A stretch of DNA of 26,830 nucleotides from DAOTUL01 sp034437435 (GTDB lineage: Bacteria > Chloroflexota > Anaerolineae > Aggregatilineales > Phototrophicaceae), in assembly GCA_964417785.1 (NCBI GenBank), contig CAYQJO010000034.1, forward strand, positions 1-26,830, given 5' to 3'. Shown piece by piece: positions 1 through 7,308 of the stretch. How positions within the stretch are numbered: position 1 is the stretch's first letter; every line of letters starts with the position of its first letter. Made by a program: the position numbers and the translations under genes. Below the pieces are notes generated by a model. That model saw only the letters and a list, made by a program, of their open reading frames with translations. It made no database searches and was not told the origin of the DNA.

Positions 1-33
1 TTCGACATGGGGTTCTCAAGAAGCTGCTCGACT

Positions 34-228
34 TTAGTCGATGCAGAGTGTCACCGCTGGCAAACCGTCAGGACGTAGATCAACCAGAAGGCGAGGCGAT
101 TCCGACTCGGCATAAATCCGACTGGCATGTTCCAGAAACTCATCCACCGCCCGGTGTGACGCTTTGACGATCACAAACCTGTGGATACCTTGCCTGATTT
201 GCTCGTATATACAATGTGGCTCGCCCAT
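34..228 (-). CDS. small hypothetical protein, possibly C-terminally frameshifted
   Basis: I do not recognise this gene with certainty. It encodes about 64 aa of mixed alpha/beta character without signal peptide or membrane helix; the region IVKASHRAVDEF followed by LLVDLRPDGLP resembles a small STAS-like or SpoIIAA-like fold, but that is a guess. The ATG at 228 is preferred over a GTG at 240 because a GAGAGG ribosome site sits just before it. It begins 28 nt after the stop of the membrane metalloprotease-like gene upstream, so the two are probably co-transcribed. The frame stops at 34-36, but reading on in another frame (codons TLHRLK, then FLRTP) continues in a protein-like way to the window edge, so the true protein may be longer with a one-base sequencing or assembly error near position 45. 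Confidence 0.5.
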   Translation of the reverse strand: MGEPHCIYEQIRQGIHRFVIVKASHRAVDEFLEHASRIYAESESPRLLVDLRPDGLPAVTLCID

Positions 229-255
229 AATGCCTCTCACATTCTTTTGGGCATT

Positions 256-1623
256 CTACGATTCTTCGATATTTGCCGCAACTTCAAGCAGTTGCTCGCG
301 GGTGGTCACGTCGCGCAGCGCAACAACGAAATCGTGAAGCGAGGCGCTGGCGGCCCGAATATCGCGCACTGCCGGGCCGATGGGGTCTTCACCGCCGATG
401 CCAGGGATGCCTCCCTGATAGCCGCCATAAAAGGCAAAATAGGCCTGGTTCATCCGGCGGATGCGGTAGCCGTTCTCGTAGAACAGCACACGGCGGGCTT
501 CCATGTAGGTTTCGGCTTTTTCCACGTAGTAATCAATGACCGTCTTGACCGCTTCGGCTTTGCTTCCCAGGCCGTCGGACCGCAGCGACTCAGCCTGTGT
601 GTTCAGCGCGTCGATGACGGCCATCATGCGGTCTACGTTCACGCGAGTCTCGTGCATTGCGGCACCGTAATCGAAGGCCGGCGCATCCGACGACACCAGT
701 GTAACGGCGTTTTCTGACGGCAGGAACTCCGGGTAGTAGCGGGCCAGCACCATCCGCCCGATTTCGTCGCCGAAGATGTCGGCTACCGTCTCGTTGATAA
801 TGAGCGCTTCGCGGTTGCTGGCGTCGGTCGTGGTGAAGTAATTCAGCCCCAGCGGATAGAAGAAGAAATAATGGTGAATCCACTCGTGGGCGAAGGTCTC
901 GATGGCCCAGGGGATATTCCAGGTCTCAGCGATCATGGCCGGGTAGATCGCCATGCCGCCCAGCGGCACGACAATCGCCGCCACGTCCTGCTCACGCTTG
1001 AGCCGTTCTTCCAGCGCTGTGATTTCCTCCAGTGGCAGCGGATCAATCGCCAGTTCCGAGTCGCGGAAAATGCGGTCGCGTGGGCTGGTCACCAGCAGAT
1101 CGGGCATCTCGGTGAAACGCATTGCCAGCGGCGGTGTCAACTGGCCCAACACGCCGAATCCCTCGTCCACCAGCACCGCCGCGACCTGACCTTCCAGGAT
1201 GCTCTCGGCCAATCCCTGCCGTTGAGCCAGATCAGCTTCCAGACGATCCCGCTCGGCTCGCAGGTTTGCGCTGGCCTGGACAGGGTCGTCTACCGTCGGA
1301 TCGATAAACAACGCTTCGATTTCAGCTTCGATCTGGTGGACGCGGCGCATGTCGGCCATATAGTCGCGGACAAACTGGCTGCGGTCCGCCTCGTCCATAA
1401 ACGGTCCCTGCCCCCACAGTACCTGCTCGGCTTTGGCGATGAGCGCGTCAATTTCCCAACTGACGTAATCGAAATAGCGGCCATCGACTGCGCGTGAAAT
1501 ATCATTCCAGCCAGTGCCGAAGGGATATTTGGGGCGAAAAACCACAACCGCCAGAATAGCGATGATGAGGAAGTAAAACAGCCCACGCAGAATGAATCTA
1601 ACAATACGCCACAGAGTCTTCAC
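256..1623 (-). CDS. membrane-anchored HEXXH metalloprotease-like protein
   Basis: 455 aa. One N-terminal transmembrane helix (about residues 12-30) with positive residues before it predicts a short cytoplasmic tail and an extracytoplasmic body. Residues 93-140 are Glu/Arg-rich and probably coiled coil. The stretch HEWIH at 246-250 is an HEXXH zinc site, and NETVAD (Glu278) lies 28 residues downstream where gluzincin peptidases place the third zinc ligand, so a zinc metallopeptidase activity is likely; the exact MEROPS family is not recognised. The start is GTG at 1623: a TATAAT ends only 7 nt upstream, and no ribosome site is visible, so the mRNA is probably leaderless. It follows the ABC exporter genes on the same strand after a 65-nt gap that holds its own promoter. 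The substrate is unknown. Confidence 0.72.
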   Translation of the reverse strand: MKTLWRIVRFILRGLFYFLIIAILAVVVFRPKYPFGTGWNDISRAVDGRYFDYVSWEIDALIAKAEQVLWGQGPFMDEADRSQFVRDYMADMRRVHQIEAEIEALFIDPTVDDPVQASANLRAERDRLEADLAQRQGLAESILEGQVAAVLVDEGFGVLGQLTPPLAMRFTEMPDLLVTSPRDRIFRDSELAIDPLPLEEITALEERLKREQDVAAIVVPLGGMAIYPAMIAETWNIPWAIETFAHEWIHHYFFFYPLGLNYFTTTDASNREALIINETVADIFGDEIGRMVLARYYPEFLPSENAVTLVSSDAPAFDYGAAMHETRVNVDRMMAVIDALNTQAESLRSDGLGSKAEAVKTVIDYYVEKAETYMEARRVLFYENGYRIRRMNQAYFAFYGGYQGGIPGIGGEDPIGPAVRDIRAASASLHDFVVALRDVTTREQLLEVAANIEES

Positions 1624-1630
1624 GGCAATG

Positions 1631-1659
1631 ATTATACCGGTGCAGGCCCCAACCGTGAA
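1631..1659 (-). promoter_or_regulatory. promoter of the metalloprotease-like gene
   Basis: On the minus strand TTCACG (1654-1659) and a perfect TATAAT (1631-1636) are 17 bp apart. Transcription would start at or within a base or two of the GTG at 1623, giving a leaderless message. The -35 lies inside an imperfect hairpin (1641-1655 with 1665-1680). Confidence 0.6.
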
Positions 1660-1680
1660 GTGTCCGGTCGGGGCGCTGCA
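1641..1680 (-). repeat. imperfect inverted repeat between ABC permease and metalloprotease genes
   Basis: Arms 1641-1655 and 1665-1680 pair along about 15 bp with one bulged base and one G-U pair around a 9-nt loop. There is no T-run after it on either strand, so it is not a convincing intrinsic terminator. It covers the -35 box of the metalloprotease promoter and could be an operator or an RNA processing/stability hairpin at the 3' end of the exporter transcript. Confidence 0.4.
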
Positions 1681-1688
1681 CTGGCATG

Positions 1689-2948
1689 TTATTCATAGCG
1701 AAACCGGAATACTGCCACTGCGAAGAAGGCCAGCGTCATCGCCGCCAGTACCGCGATTGGCAGCAGCACATCGGCCAGTGTTCCGCTGTAAAAGATAAGT
1801 TCGTTGAAACCATCCATCGCCCAGGCCACCGGCGAGATGTGTCCGGCCACTCGCATAAACTCCGGTACCACTTCCAGCGGCCACCACGCACCTCCCAGTG
1901 GTGCCGCCGTCAGGCTGACGAAGAGAACCACGCCGTTGGCCTGTTCTTCGTTGCTGACAAAAGTGGAGAGCATGAACGCCAGCGCCGTCATACACATGGC
2001 AAAAGCGATCATGATGAGCAGCAGACCCAGCGGACTATCACCGAAGTTGACACCGAGAAAAATGCCGAAGCCAAAAGCGACACTGTATTGGATCATACCC
2101 ATGAGGAAGCGGGCCAGCAGCTTGCCACCGAGAAGTTGTGTCCGTGTGATTGGCGTGGTGATGAGCCGCTGCAAGGTCCAGTTGCGCCGCTCCTGGATCA
2201 GGAGGACTGCCCCTGCCAGCACCGTGAACATCACATACATGGACCCCATACCCGGCACAGATTGCCCAAAGCCCTGGTTGGTCCCGCCATTATCGTCTTC
2301 TGTCTCAACGGTCGTCTGGTAACTCACCACCGCTGGCGGGTTCTCCCAGTAATCGGTCGCCTGCTGGTAGACATTTTGCCGGAACGTCTGTGCCGCAGCC
2401 TCATCGTCAAACTCGAAGTTATCCTCATAGACCAGCACACCGGTTCGGGCCGCCACCGCTGCCCCACCAACCTGCTGCACTGCCGCCTGGACGGTCTGCT
2501 GAGCAATCCCCGGATCGGTAATATCCCCATCCGTGCGATAGATTATGCTGGCAGGCTCACCCGAAAGCACGTCTTCACCGAAGCCCTGGGGAATTTCGAT
2601 GAACCCATCGGTTATGCTATCAGTCACGCGGGTTTGCGCCAGTTCGACATCCAGTGTTTCTCCATCCAATCCACAAATACCGTCTTCATCGTCATCCATC
2701 GGACACAGAAGCAGCGTCGCGTTCAGGTCACGGATGGTCTGAAGCAGCGCTTCCGACTGGGCTGATTGGTCATTATCGAAGACATCCACACGCACACGCG
2801 GTTCTCCATCGTCGCCCCCGAAACCGCCGGTTACAGCGCCGATCAGCAGAATCAGTGCGACCGGGATCACGACCAGATTGATCCAGATAGAGGGTTCCTT
2901 AAACGAGATGCGCAGATCGTTGAGCGCAATGCTGATGATTTTATCCAT
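1689..2948 (-). CDS. ABC-2 type transporter permease (second)
   Basis: 419 aa. The layout is that of exporter permeases of the ABC-2 (YhgE/DrrB-like) type: one N-terminal membrane helix (about 22-42), a large acidic extracytoplasmic domain (about 45-230) with two nearby Cys residues (CPMDDDEDGIC), then five hydrophobic segments to the C terminus. The cytoplasmic coupling motif RRNWTLQRL at about 254-262 is identical in the neighbouring permease, so the two are paralogues that probably form a heterodimer. The start lies 3 nt after the stop of the first permease, indicating translational coupling in one operon with the ATPase and the PadR regulator. The substrate is probably a drug, lipid or peptide, which sequence alone cannot settle. 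Confidence 0.88.
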   Translation of the reverse strand: MDKIISIALNDLRISFKEPSIWINLVVIPVALILLIGAVTGGFGGDDGEPRVRVDVFDNDQSAQSEALLQTIRDLNATLLLCPMDDDEDGICGLDGETLDVELAQTRVTDSITDGFIEIPQGFGEDVLSGEPASIIYRTDGDITDPGIAQQTVQAAVQQVGGAAVAARTGVLVYEDNFEFDDEAAAQTFRQNVYQQATDYWENPPAVVSYQTTVETEDDNGGTNQGFGQSVPGMGSMYVMFTVLAGAVLLIQERRNWTLQRLITTPITRTQLLGGKLLARFLMGMIQYSVAFGFGIFLGVNFGDSPLGLLLIMIAFAMCMTALAFMLSTFVSNEEQANGVVLFVSLTAAPLGGAWWPLEVVPEFMRVAGHISPVAWAMDGFNELIFYSGTLADVLLPIAVLAAMTLAFFAVAVFRFRYE

Positions 2949-2951
2949 CGT

Positions 2952-4322
2952 CTATATATCCTGCCGCCGGTTGAACATCACAAAACTGAATAAGAAGAGG
3001 GCGGATCCAATCAGGAGCAGGGCCACCACATTGACCAGCACATCACCATCACCGTTCGCCAGTTTGGTAAAGCCTTCCGATCCCCAGCGCACAATCGACA
3101 ACCGCGTCAAAGGATCGATAGCTGGAATGGTATCCACGCTGAAGAACGCACCGCCGACCGCGCCCATGAAGATCGCGATGATGCTGCCGATCACACTGGC
3201 CTGCTCGGATGTGTTCGCCATTGACGCGATGACCAGCCCAACCCCTGCCGCTGCCAGCGAAGTCGCCACCACCAGCACCACAATCGCCGGGACATTCGAT
3301 CCCCAGATCAGACTCAACTCACCTTCGAGGAGAGAACCCACCAGGGTAAAGGCCAGAAAGAGAAACACCAGTTGGACGAGAATGGTCACGAACACACCCA
3401 CCATCTTACCCAGCAGGATGTGGACGCGCGGTGTCGGTGAAATCAAAAGGCGTTGCAGGGTCCAGTTACGCCGCTCCTGCAAGATGGCGGATGCGCCGCC
3501 GGATGCCGTGAACAAAGCGAAGAACGCCGCCTGAGCCGATCCGAAGATCACCAGCGGATTGAAATCTTCCTGTTCACCGCCCTCGACACTGAGCATCTCC
3601 ACACCGATAGTGTTGAAACCTGGATCGAAGGCGCAGGCGAAATTTGGCTGGAAATCGCCGGCGGCGTTGGCCGTCATGAATGCCATGCCAAACTGCGGGT
3701 TGGACTGTGCCTGGGCCACCATTGTGTCAATGGTCGATGCGATAGCAATCTGCGATGAGGCAATCTGGCTGGTGATGCTTTCGGCCACCGACCGAATGAT
3801 ACTGGCGGAAATGGGCCGACCGCTGTCACCATACACCTCAACGGCAACCTGCTCAAATTCGACACCCTGTTGGTAAGCGACTCGCTGGCTGAAATCTGCC
3901 GGAATGATGATGGCCGCCACATAATCGCCGTTCTCGACTCCGGCACGGGCGGCTTCGGGATCGTCCAGCAGCGTCGTCGCGGTCAGTTGGTTGAGGCTCA
4001 TACCACCGGCCTCACCGTCGTCTGTGCCTTCGATGGCTTCACAATCGGGTTGATCGGACGTATCTGTCGGGCTACCGGACTCGTCTCCGACCAGCAGGTC
4101 AACAAATATCTGTCCGTTGTTGAAGCCGTCTTCGGTACCCTCGTCCAGATTGACGAGTGCGACCGGAAGGTCTTGAATGGGTGCTGAACTGTCAATATCG
4201 CTGAAAGCCAGCGCAATAATGGTTGAAAGCACAATCGGCGTGACGAACATAATCAGGAGTAGATTACGATCCTGCAGCGTTCGCTGCACATCTTTAACTG
4301 CGATGTTCCAGATTTTTTGCAT
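2952..4322 (-). CDS. ABC-2 type transporter permease (first)
   Basis: 456 aa. N-terminal helix at residues 21-40, an extracytoplasmic domain of about 210 residues that is Asp/Gln-rich and has Cys residues near 93 and 229, then membrane helices at roughly 257-278, 306-330, 345-368, 374-397 and 430-450. RRNWTLQRL (284-292) matches the partner permease, and the same motif precedes the second helix in both. The ATG is 3 nt after the ATPase stop and has GAGGG 8 nt upstream, inside the ATPase 3' end. Together with the ATPase and second permease this makes a complete heteromeric ABC-2 exporter in the cytoplasmic membrane. Confidence 0.88.
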   Translation of the reverse strand: MQKIWNIAVKDVQRTLQDRNLLLIMFVTPIVLSTIIALAFSDIDSSAPIQDLPVALVNLDEGTEDGFNNGQIFVDLLVGDESGSPTDTSDQPDCEAIEGTDDGEAGGMSLNQLTATTLLDDPEAARAGVENGDYVAAIIIPADFSQRVAYQQGVEFEQVAVEVYGDSGRPISASIIRSVAESITSQIASSQIAIASTIDTMVAQAQSNPQFGMAFMTANAAGDFQPNFACAFDPGFNTIGVEMLSVEGGEQEDFNPLVIFGSAQAAFFALFTASGGASAILQERRNWTLQRLLISPTPRVHILLGKMVGVFVTILVQLVFLFLAFTLVGSLLEGELSLIWGSNVPAIVVLVVATSLAAAGVGLVIASMANTSEQASVIGSIIAIFMGAVGGAFFSVDTIPAIDPLTRLSIVRWGSEGFTKLANGDGDVLVNVVALLLIGSALFLFSFVMFNRRQDI

Positions 4323-4325
4323 CGG

Positions 4326-5396
4326 TTAATCCCTCAGCGCCCGCCCGGTCAGGTGCAGGAACACCGCTTCCAGGTCGGGTTCGCGCACTTCAACCGACTG
4401 AATCTCGATCCCGGCGCTGTCCATCATGTTAATCAACTGCGGCAGCGCCTTGCGGCCCCGTTTGGCCCGCACCGTCAGAACGCCTTCGAAAGTCTGCCCC
4501 GAACGGATTGTTGCCATCGTACCGGTAGACCGCACATCGCCCAGCACATTTTCCGTCTCACCAGTTTCTTCCAGCTTTTGCAGTTCAAGGGCGGTATAGC
4601 TGGCGTCGGTCACGCCTTCGATCTGCGTTTTCATCTGTTGCAGCAGTGCATCCTCGACCTTCTGTTCGCCCAGGGTAAAAATCAGGCGGTCTTCTTCACC
4701 GACCTGCTGTGTCAGTTCGCCCTGCGTGCCGAGCGCGATGATCTGTCCGTGATCGATAATGCCTACCCGGTCGCTGAGTTCCTGCGATTCCTCCATCAGA
4801 TGGGTGGTATACAGCACCGTCATGTTGTATTCATCCCGCAGCCGAAACACGGTATCCAGAATACGACGGCGGCTCTGCGGGTCAATGCCGACGGTTGGTT
4901 CGTCCATATACACAAGCTGTGGACGGTGTAGCAACCCAACACCGATATTGACCCGGCGTTTCATACCGCCAGAGAAGGTATCCACACGATCTTTCTGCCG
5001 GTCGGTCAGGTCGATAAATTCCAGCACCTCGTCAATGCGTCTGTTCAGGTCCTTGCCGCCCATGCCGTACATTTTGCCGAAGAACGCGAGGTTCTGCCGG
5101 GCGCTCAACTCCGGATAGAGTGCGATTTCCTGCGGGATGACGCCGAGTAGCTGCTTGGCTTCAATCGGATTCTGTATGATGCTGTGACCACCGATACGGG
5201 CGTCGCCCTGGGTGGGTTCGATCAACCCGCTGATCATCGAGATCGTGGTCGTCTTTCCCGCGCCGTTCGGCCCCAACAAACTGAAGATTTCCCCCTTATG
5301 TATGTCGAGATCGACGCCCTGGACAGCGTGGACTTCCGTGCCATCCTTGCGCTTGTAGGTCTTTACAAGTCCGCGTGCTTCAACCATTGTTTCCAT
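4326..5396 (-). CDS. ABC transporter ATP-binding protein (DrrA/CcmA-like)
   Basis: 356 aa from the ATG at 5396, which has GGAGGG at 7 nt; a longer reading from 5423 lacks a ribosome site. Walker A GPNGAGKTT (42-50), Q-loop Gln89, signature FSGGM (141-145), Walker B LVYMDEP (161-167) with catalytic Glu166, and H-loop His199 are all intact, so it should hydrolyse ATP. After the nucleotide-binding domain, residues about 215-356 form the C-terminal extension typical of daunorubicin-resistance-type ATPases, longer than average here. It is the energy unit for the two permeases that follow. The gene begins 30 nt after the PadR regulator, so it is expected to share its repressed promoter. Confidence 0.95.
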   Translation of the reverse strand: METMVEARGLVKTYKRKDGTEVHAVQGVDLDIHKGEIFSLLGPNGAGKTTTISMISGLIEPTQGDARIGGHSIIQNPIEAKQLLGVIPQEIALYPELSARQNLAFFGKMYGMGGKDLNRRIDEVLEFIDLTDRQKDRVDTFSGGMKRRVNIGVGLLHRPQLVYMDEPTVGIDPQSRRRILDTVFRLRDEYNMTVLYTTHLMEESQELSDRVGIIDHGQIIALGTQGELTQQVGEEDRLIFTLGEQKVEDALLQQMKTQIEGVTDASYTALELQKLEETGETENVLGDVRSTGTMATIRSGQTFEGVLTVRAKRGRKALPQLINMMDSAGIEIQSVEVREPDLEAVFLHLTGRALRD

Positions 5397-5426
5397 GTGT
5401 TTCCCTCCGGAATGTCCTTGCAAGTT

Positions 5427-6017
5427 CTACGCTTCATGATCGGAATTGGTTTCATCCATCAGTTGAATCTGTCTACGGGCGTGCTTGAGCCATTCCAGTT
5501 CCGCTCGTTGCAGCGTGATTCCATAATCGACTGTCAACTCCTGGAGACGAACCTGGGGAAGATGACGGGTTGCCTCTGGCATCGGCTCAAAATTGTGCCT
5601 GAGAATATTTTGCAACACCCGGACTCTTCCGGCACGGCGCTCGATATAGACATCCAGAATCTGGCACAATTCCTGTGGGTCCACCATATGGCCGAAAAAC
5701 AACTGCCCCAACCATCCCTCACGCACCGGGGTTTCGCTTTCGCCGAGGGGTGTGCGCAGCCATTTCTGAAGAGAATCCTGACCCGCTTCAGTGAGCGAGT
5801 AAACATCTTTATTGGGATGGCCCTCCTGGATGATGTGCTGGCTCTCGACCAATCCTTGATCGCGCAGACGGTGCAGCGCACGGTAAATCTGGCTCTGATC
5901 GGTTGACCAGAACAAACCGGCAGACGCTTGAAAATACTTGTTGAGGTCGTATCCGGACATCGCCTTCTGGTTCAGCGCACCCAGAATAAGATGAGGTAGT
6001 GACATGTGTGTAATCAT
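5427..6017 (-). CDS. PadR family transcriptional regulator
   Basis: 196 aa. The N-terminal winged helix-turn-helix (about 5-90) has the PadR pattern: LILGALN, SGYDLNKYF, then SQIYRALHRLRDQGLVES and the wing ending in YSLTEAG. The C-terminal half (95-190) is helical and matches the PadR dimerisation domain (Vir_act_alpha_C type). PadR proteins usually repress their own gene and a neighbouring exporter and release DNA when a drug or phenolic ligand binds; here the exporter genes follow directly. There is no good ribosome site for the ATG at 6017; an ATG at 6005 (MSLPHLI) is an equally plausible start and agrees better with the family. A perfect palindrome lies directly upstream. Confidence 0.92.
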   Translation of the reverse strand: MITHMSLPHLILGALNQKAMSGYDLNKYFQASAGLFWSTDQSQIYRALHRLRDQGLVESQHIIQEGHPNKDVYSLTEAGQDSLQKWLRTPLGESETPVREGWLGQLFFGHMVDPQELCQILDVYIERRAGRVRVLQNILRHNFEPMPEATRHLPQVRLQELTVDYGITLQRAELEWLKHARRQIQLMDETNSDHEA

Positions 6018-6018
6018 C

Positions 6019-6040
6019 TATATATGCGTTTGCATATATA
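6019..6040 (-). promoter_or_regulatory. probable PadR operator (9-bp palindrome)
   Basis: TATATATGC (6019-6027) and GCATATATA (6032-6040) are perfect inverted repeats around a 4-bp centre. The site starts right after the -10 box of the PadR promoter and covers the expected transcription start, so a bound dimer would block initiation. Autorepression is inferred from its position and the family's habit. Confidence 0.7.
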
Positions 6041-6070
6041 AACATACAGCAAATCGCCGACCGGTGTCAA
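6041..6070 (-). promoter_or_regulatory. promoter of the padR-ABC exporter operon
   Basis: On the minus strand a perfect -35 TTGACA (6065-6070) is followed after 18 bp by TATGTT (6041-6046). The predicted start near 6034 falls inside the adjacent palindrome. Confidence 0.7.
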
Positions 6071-6125
6071 CAAAACAGAGACTCAAAAGCCACTGCTCAT
6101 GAAATGCTTATCTTTGAGCGGGAAA

Positions 6126-6674
6126 TCAGTATTCGATATAGCGTTTCCAGGCGTCCGGCCCGCTGCCGATGGCGATCACCAGGTAACTTGTACGTGGGGT
6201 TTTCGGCTCCCAACGCAGTCGCATCCCGGCTTCATGAGGCAGGCGGTCGCCCTTGCGGTGATTGCAATTGGCGCAAGCACACGCGGTATTGGTCCATTGA
6301 TCCCGTCCGCCACGCGAACGCGGCAGAATATGATCGACGGTAAAATCGTTCTTGCTCAGCACTTTGCCTTTGGATAACGATCCTGGTTTCACACCGCAGT
6401 AAATGCAGATATAGCTATCGCGGATCAACACACCCTTGCGGCTCCAATGGGCGCGGCGGCGGGGTACATTGATGAACTGGCGCAGAGCGATAACCGAGGG
6501 AACGGGAAACTGATCGCGGACTGTCTTCAGCACTTTGCCCGATTGCTCAACGGCAAAGGCTTTACCCGCCAGTAAAAGATTGATGGCACGCGGGACACTG
6601 ATGACAGACAGTGGCTCCCAGGTGCTACCGTTCAAAAGGAGGACGCGGCCCTGTAACGCAGAGGAACTCGTCAC
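6126..6674 (-). CDS. HNH endonuclease family protein
   Basis: About 182 aa from a GTG at 6674, chosen because AAAGGTGGT lies 7 nt upstream; the GTG at 6686 would overlap that ribosome site. The C-terminal half carries the HNH zinc-finger nuclease: CIYC (Cys90, Cys93), the DH of VDHILPRSRGG (114-115), Asn129 of the WTNT segment, and CANCNHRKGD (Cys134, Cys137). The N-terminal 75 residues (VLLLNGSTWEPLSV and a small beta/alpha module) are typical of the widespread chromosomal HNH family of about 170-190 aa found in Chloroflexota, Cyanobacteria and Actinobacteria. No recognition target is known. It stands alone between the exporter operon and the small-gene cassette, and nothing suggests an intron or intein. 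Confidence 0.9.
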   Translation of the reverse strand: MTSSSALQGRVLLLNGSTWEPLSVISVPRAINLLLAGKAFAVEQSGKVLKTVRDQFPVPSVIALRQFINVPRRRAHWSRKGVLIRDSYICIYCGVKPGSLSKGKVLSKNDFTVDHILPRSRGGRDQWTNTACACANCNHRKGDRLPHEAGMRLRWEPKTPRTSYLVIAIGSGPDAWKRYIEY

Positions 6675-6723
6675 CGCTTGAACCACCTTTCACACTATAC
6701 AACGGAGATTTGTTCTATTTAGA

Positions 6724-6729
6724 ATTATA
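6724..6729 (-). promoter_or_regulatory. -10 box of HNH gene promoter
   Basis: A perfect TATAAT on the minus strand, 50 nt upstream of the GTG at 6674. No good -35 is visible at 16-18 bp, so this is a weak or activator-dependent candidate. Confidence 0.4.
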
Positions 6730-6758
6730 GGCCAATTCGATTAAAAATGCTTTAAGTT

Positions 6759-6811
6759 TGGTGAGCAGATGGAGCCAACACTCGTTCTCTGACGCAAACA
6801 TCTGCTCACCA
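6759..6811 (-). terminator. 13-bp inverted repeat, possible terminator of the small-gene cassette
   Basis: Arms 6759-6771 and 6799-6811 (core GGTGAGCAGATG and its complement) match perfectly around a 27-nt loop. On the minus strand it is followed by a broken T-tract (CATTTTTAATC after about 10 nt), so termination would be weak. It lies in the otherwise empty 240-nt stretch between the 22-aa ORF and the HNH gene; a protein-binding site is an alternative. Confidence 0.4.
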
Positions 6812-6916
6812 CACCAACACTCCGCAAAGCGGGATGATATTGCCGACATTTCAACTACCGATAAACACTGACCCAATGGTGTCATTTAGATTTGCTGTGG
6901 CTTCTGTTAGTCAAAG

Positions 6917-6985
6917 TTACGACCAACCATCCTCAGCGAGGACGCGGTCATACAGCAGTGCTACATCACTTAATTGATCGTTCAC
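6917..6985 (-). CDS. 22-aa small ORF with strong ribosome site
   Basis: A GTG at 6985 with AAAGGAG exactly 7 nt upstream opens a 22-codon frame (NDQLSDVALLYDRVLAEDGW core) ending in TAA at 6917. It overlaps the last 20 nt of the upstream 83-aa gene in a different frame, an arrangement typical of translational coupling. The peptide is acidic, amphipathic and has no membrane segment. I do not recognise it. The ribosome site and overlap argue that it is translated; it could also be the remnant of a longer gene. Confidence 0.45.
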   Translation of the reverse strand: MNDQLSDVALLYDRVLAEDGWS

Positions 6986-7217
6986 GCTGTTGCTCCTTTC
7001 TCGTACTCGCCATCCCCACAGCGTAGGGCCGTTCAACAATTCGCAGGACGGGTTTGTTGATCTCATCAATAGTCTCCTGCGCGGTATAGACAAACTCATT
7101 CAGCCAACCCACTAACTCGCGTTTATCCAGCGGGGCAATCTGTCCCTGGCTGGCGGCGGTATGCAGAGCATCCAACACATCGAACAGTTCTGATAATCGG
7201 GTATCGAGTTCTTGCAT
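6966..7217 (-). CDS. small helical hypothetical protein (83 aa)
   Basis: 83 aa from the second of two adjacent ATGs (7217), which has GGGAG 6 nt upstream; the longer frame to 7274 would run through a terminator hairpin and is rejected. The protein is predominantly helical (TRLSELFDVLDALHTAA, then WLNEFVYTAQETIDEI), soluble, with a basic C-terminal tail (RKEQQRERSIK). No family is recognised. It starts only 24 nt after the T-tract of a strong intrinsic terminator, so it must be reached by readthrough or from a promoter hidden in the hairpin. The 22-aa ORF overlaps its end. Confidence 0.6.
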   Translation of the reverse strand: MQELDTRLSELFDVLDALHTAASQGQIAPLDKRELVGWLNEFVYTAQETIDEINKPVLRIVERPYAVGMASTRKEQQRERSIK

Positions 7218-7240
7218 CATAAGCTCCCGCACATGACAAA

Positions 7241-7281
7241 TTAAAAAGGGACGTGAGTGATTGCTCAGTCTCACGTCCCTT
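7241..7281 (-). terminator. strong intrinsic terminator inside the small-gene cassette
   Basis: On the minus strand a perfect 12-bp stem (7270-7281 with 7246-7257, core GGGACGTGAG) with a 12-nt loop runs into TTTTTAATTT. It lies after the 48-aa gene and immediately before the ribosome site of the 83-aa gene. The opposite strand has no T-run. Confidence 0.85.
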
Positions 7282-7308
7282 CTGGGTGCTTTCGCTGTTG
7301 GCGTGTTT

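Noticed and set aside
1641..1680. Hairpin as intrinsic terminator of the ABC exporter operon
   Set aside because: No T-run follows on the minus strand, and a good promoter overlaps it; listed as an inverted repeat only.
6126..6674. Homing endonuclease or intron/intein-borne HNH
   Set aside because: Free-standing gene of the normal length of a common chromosomal HNH family, with no interrupted host gene around it.
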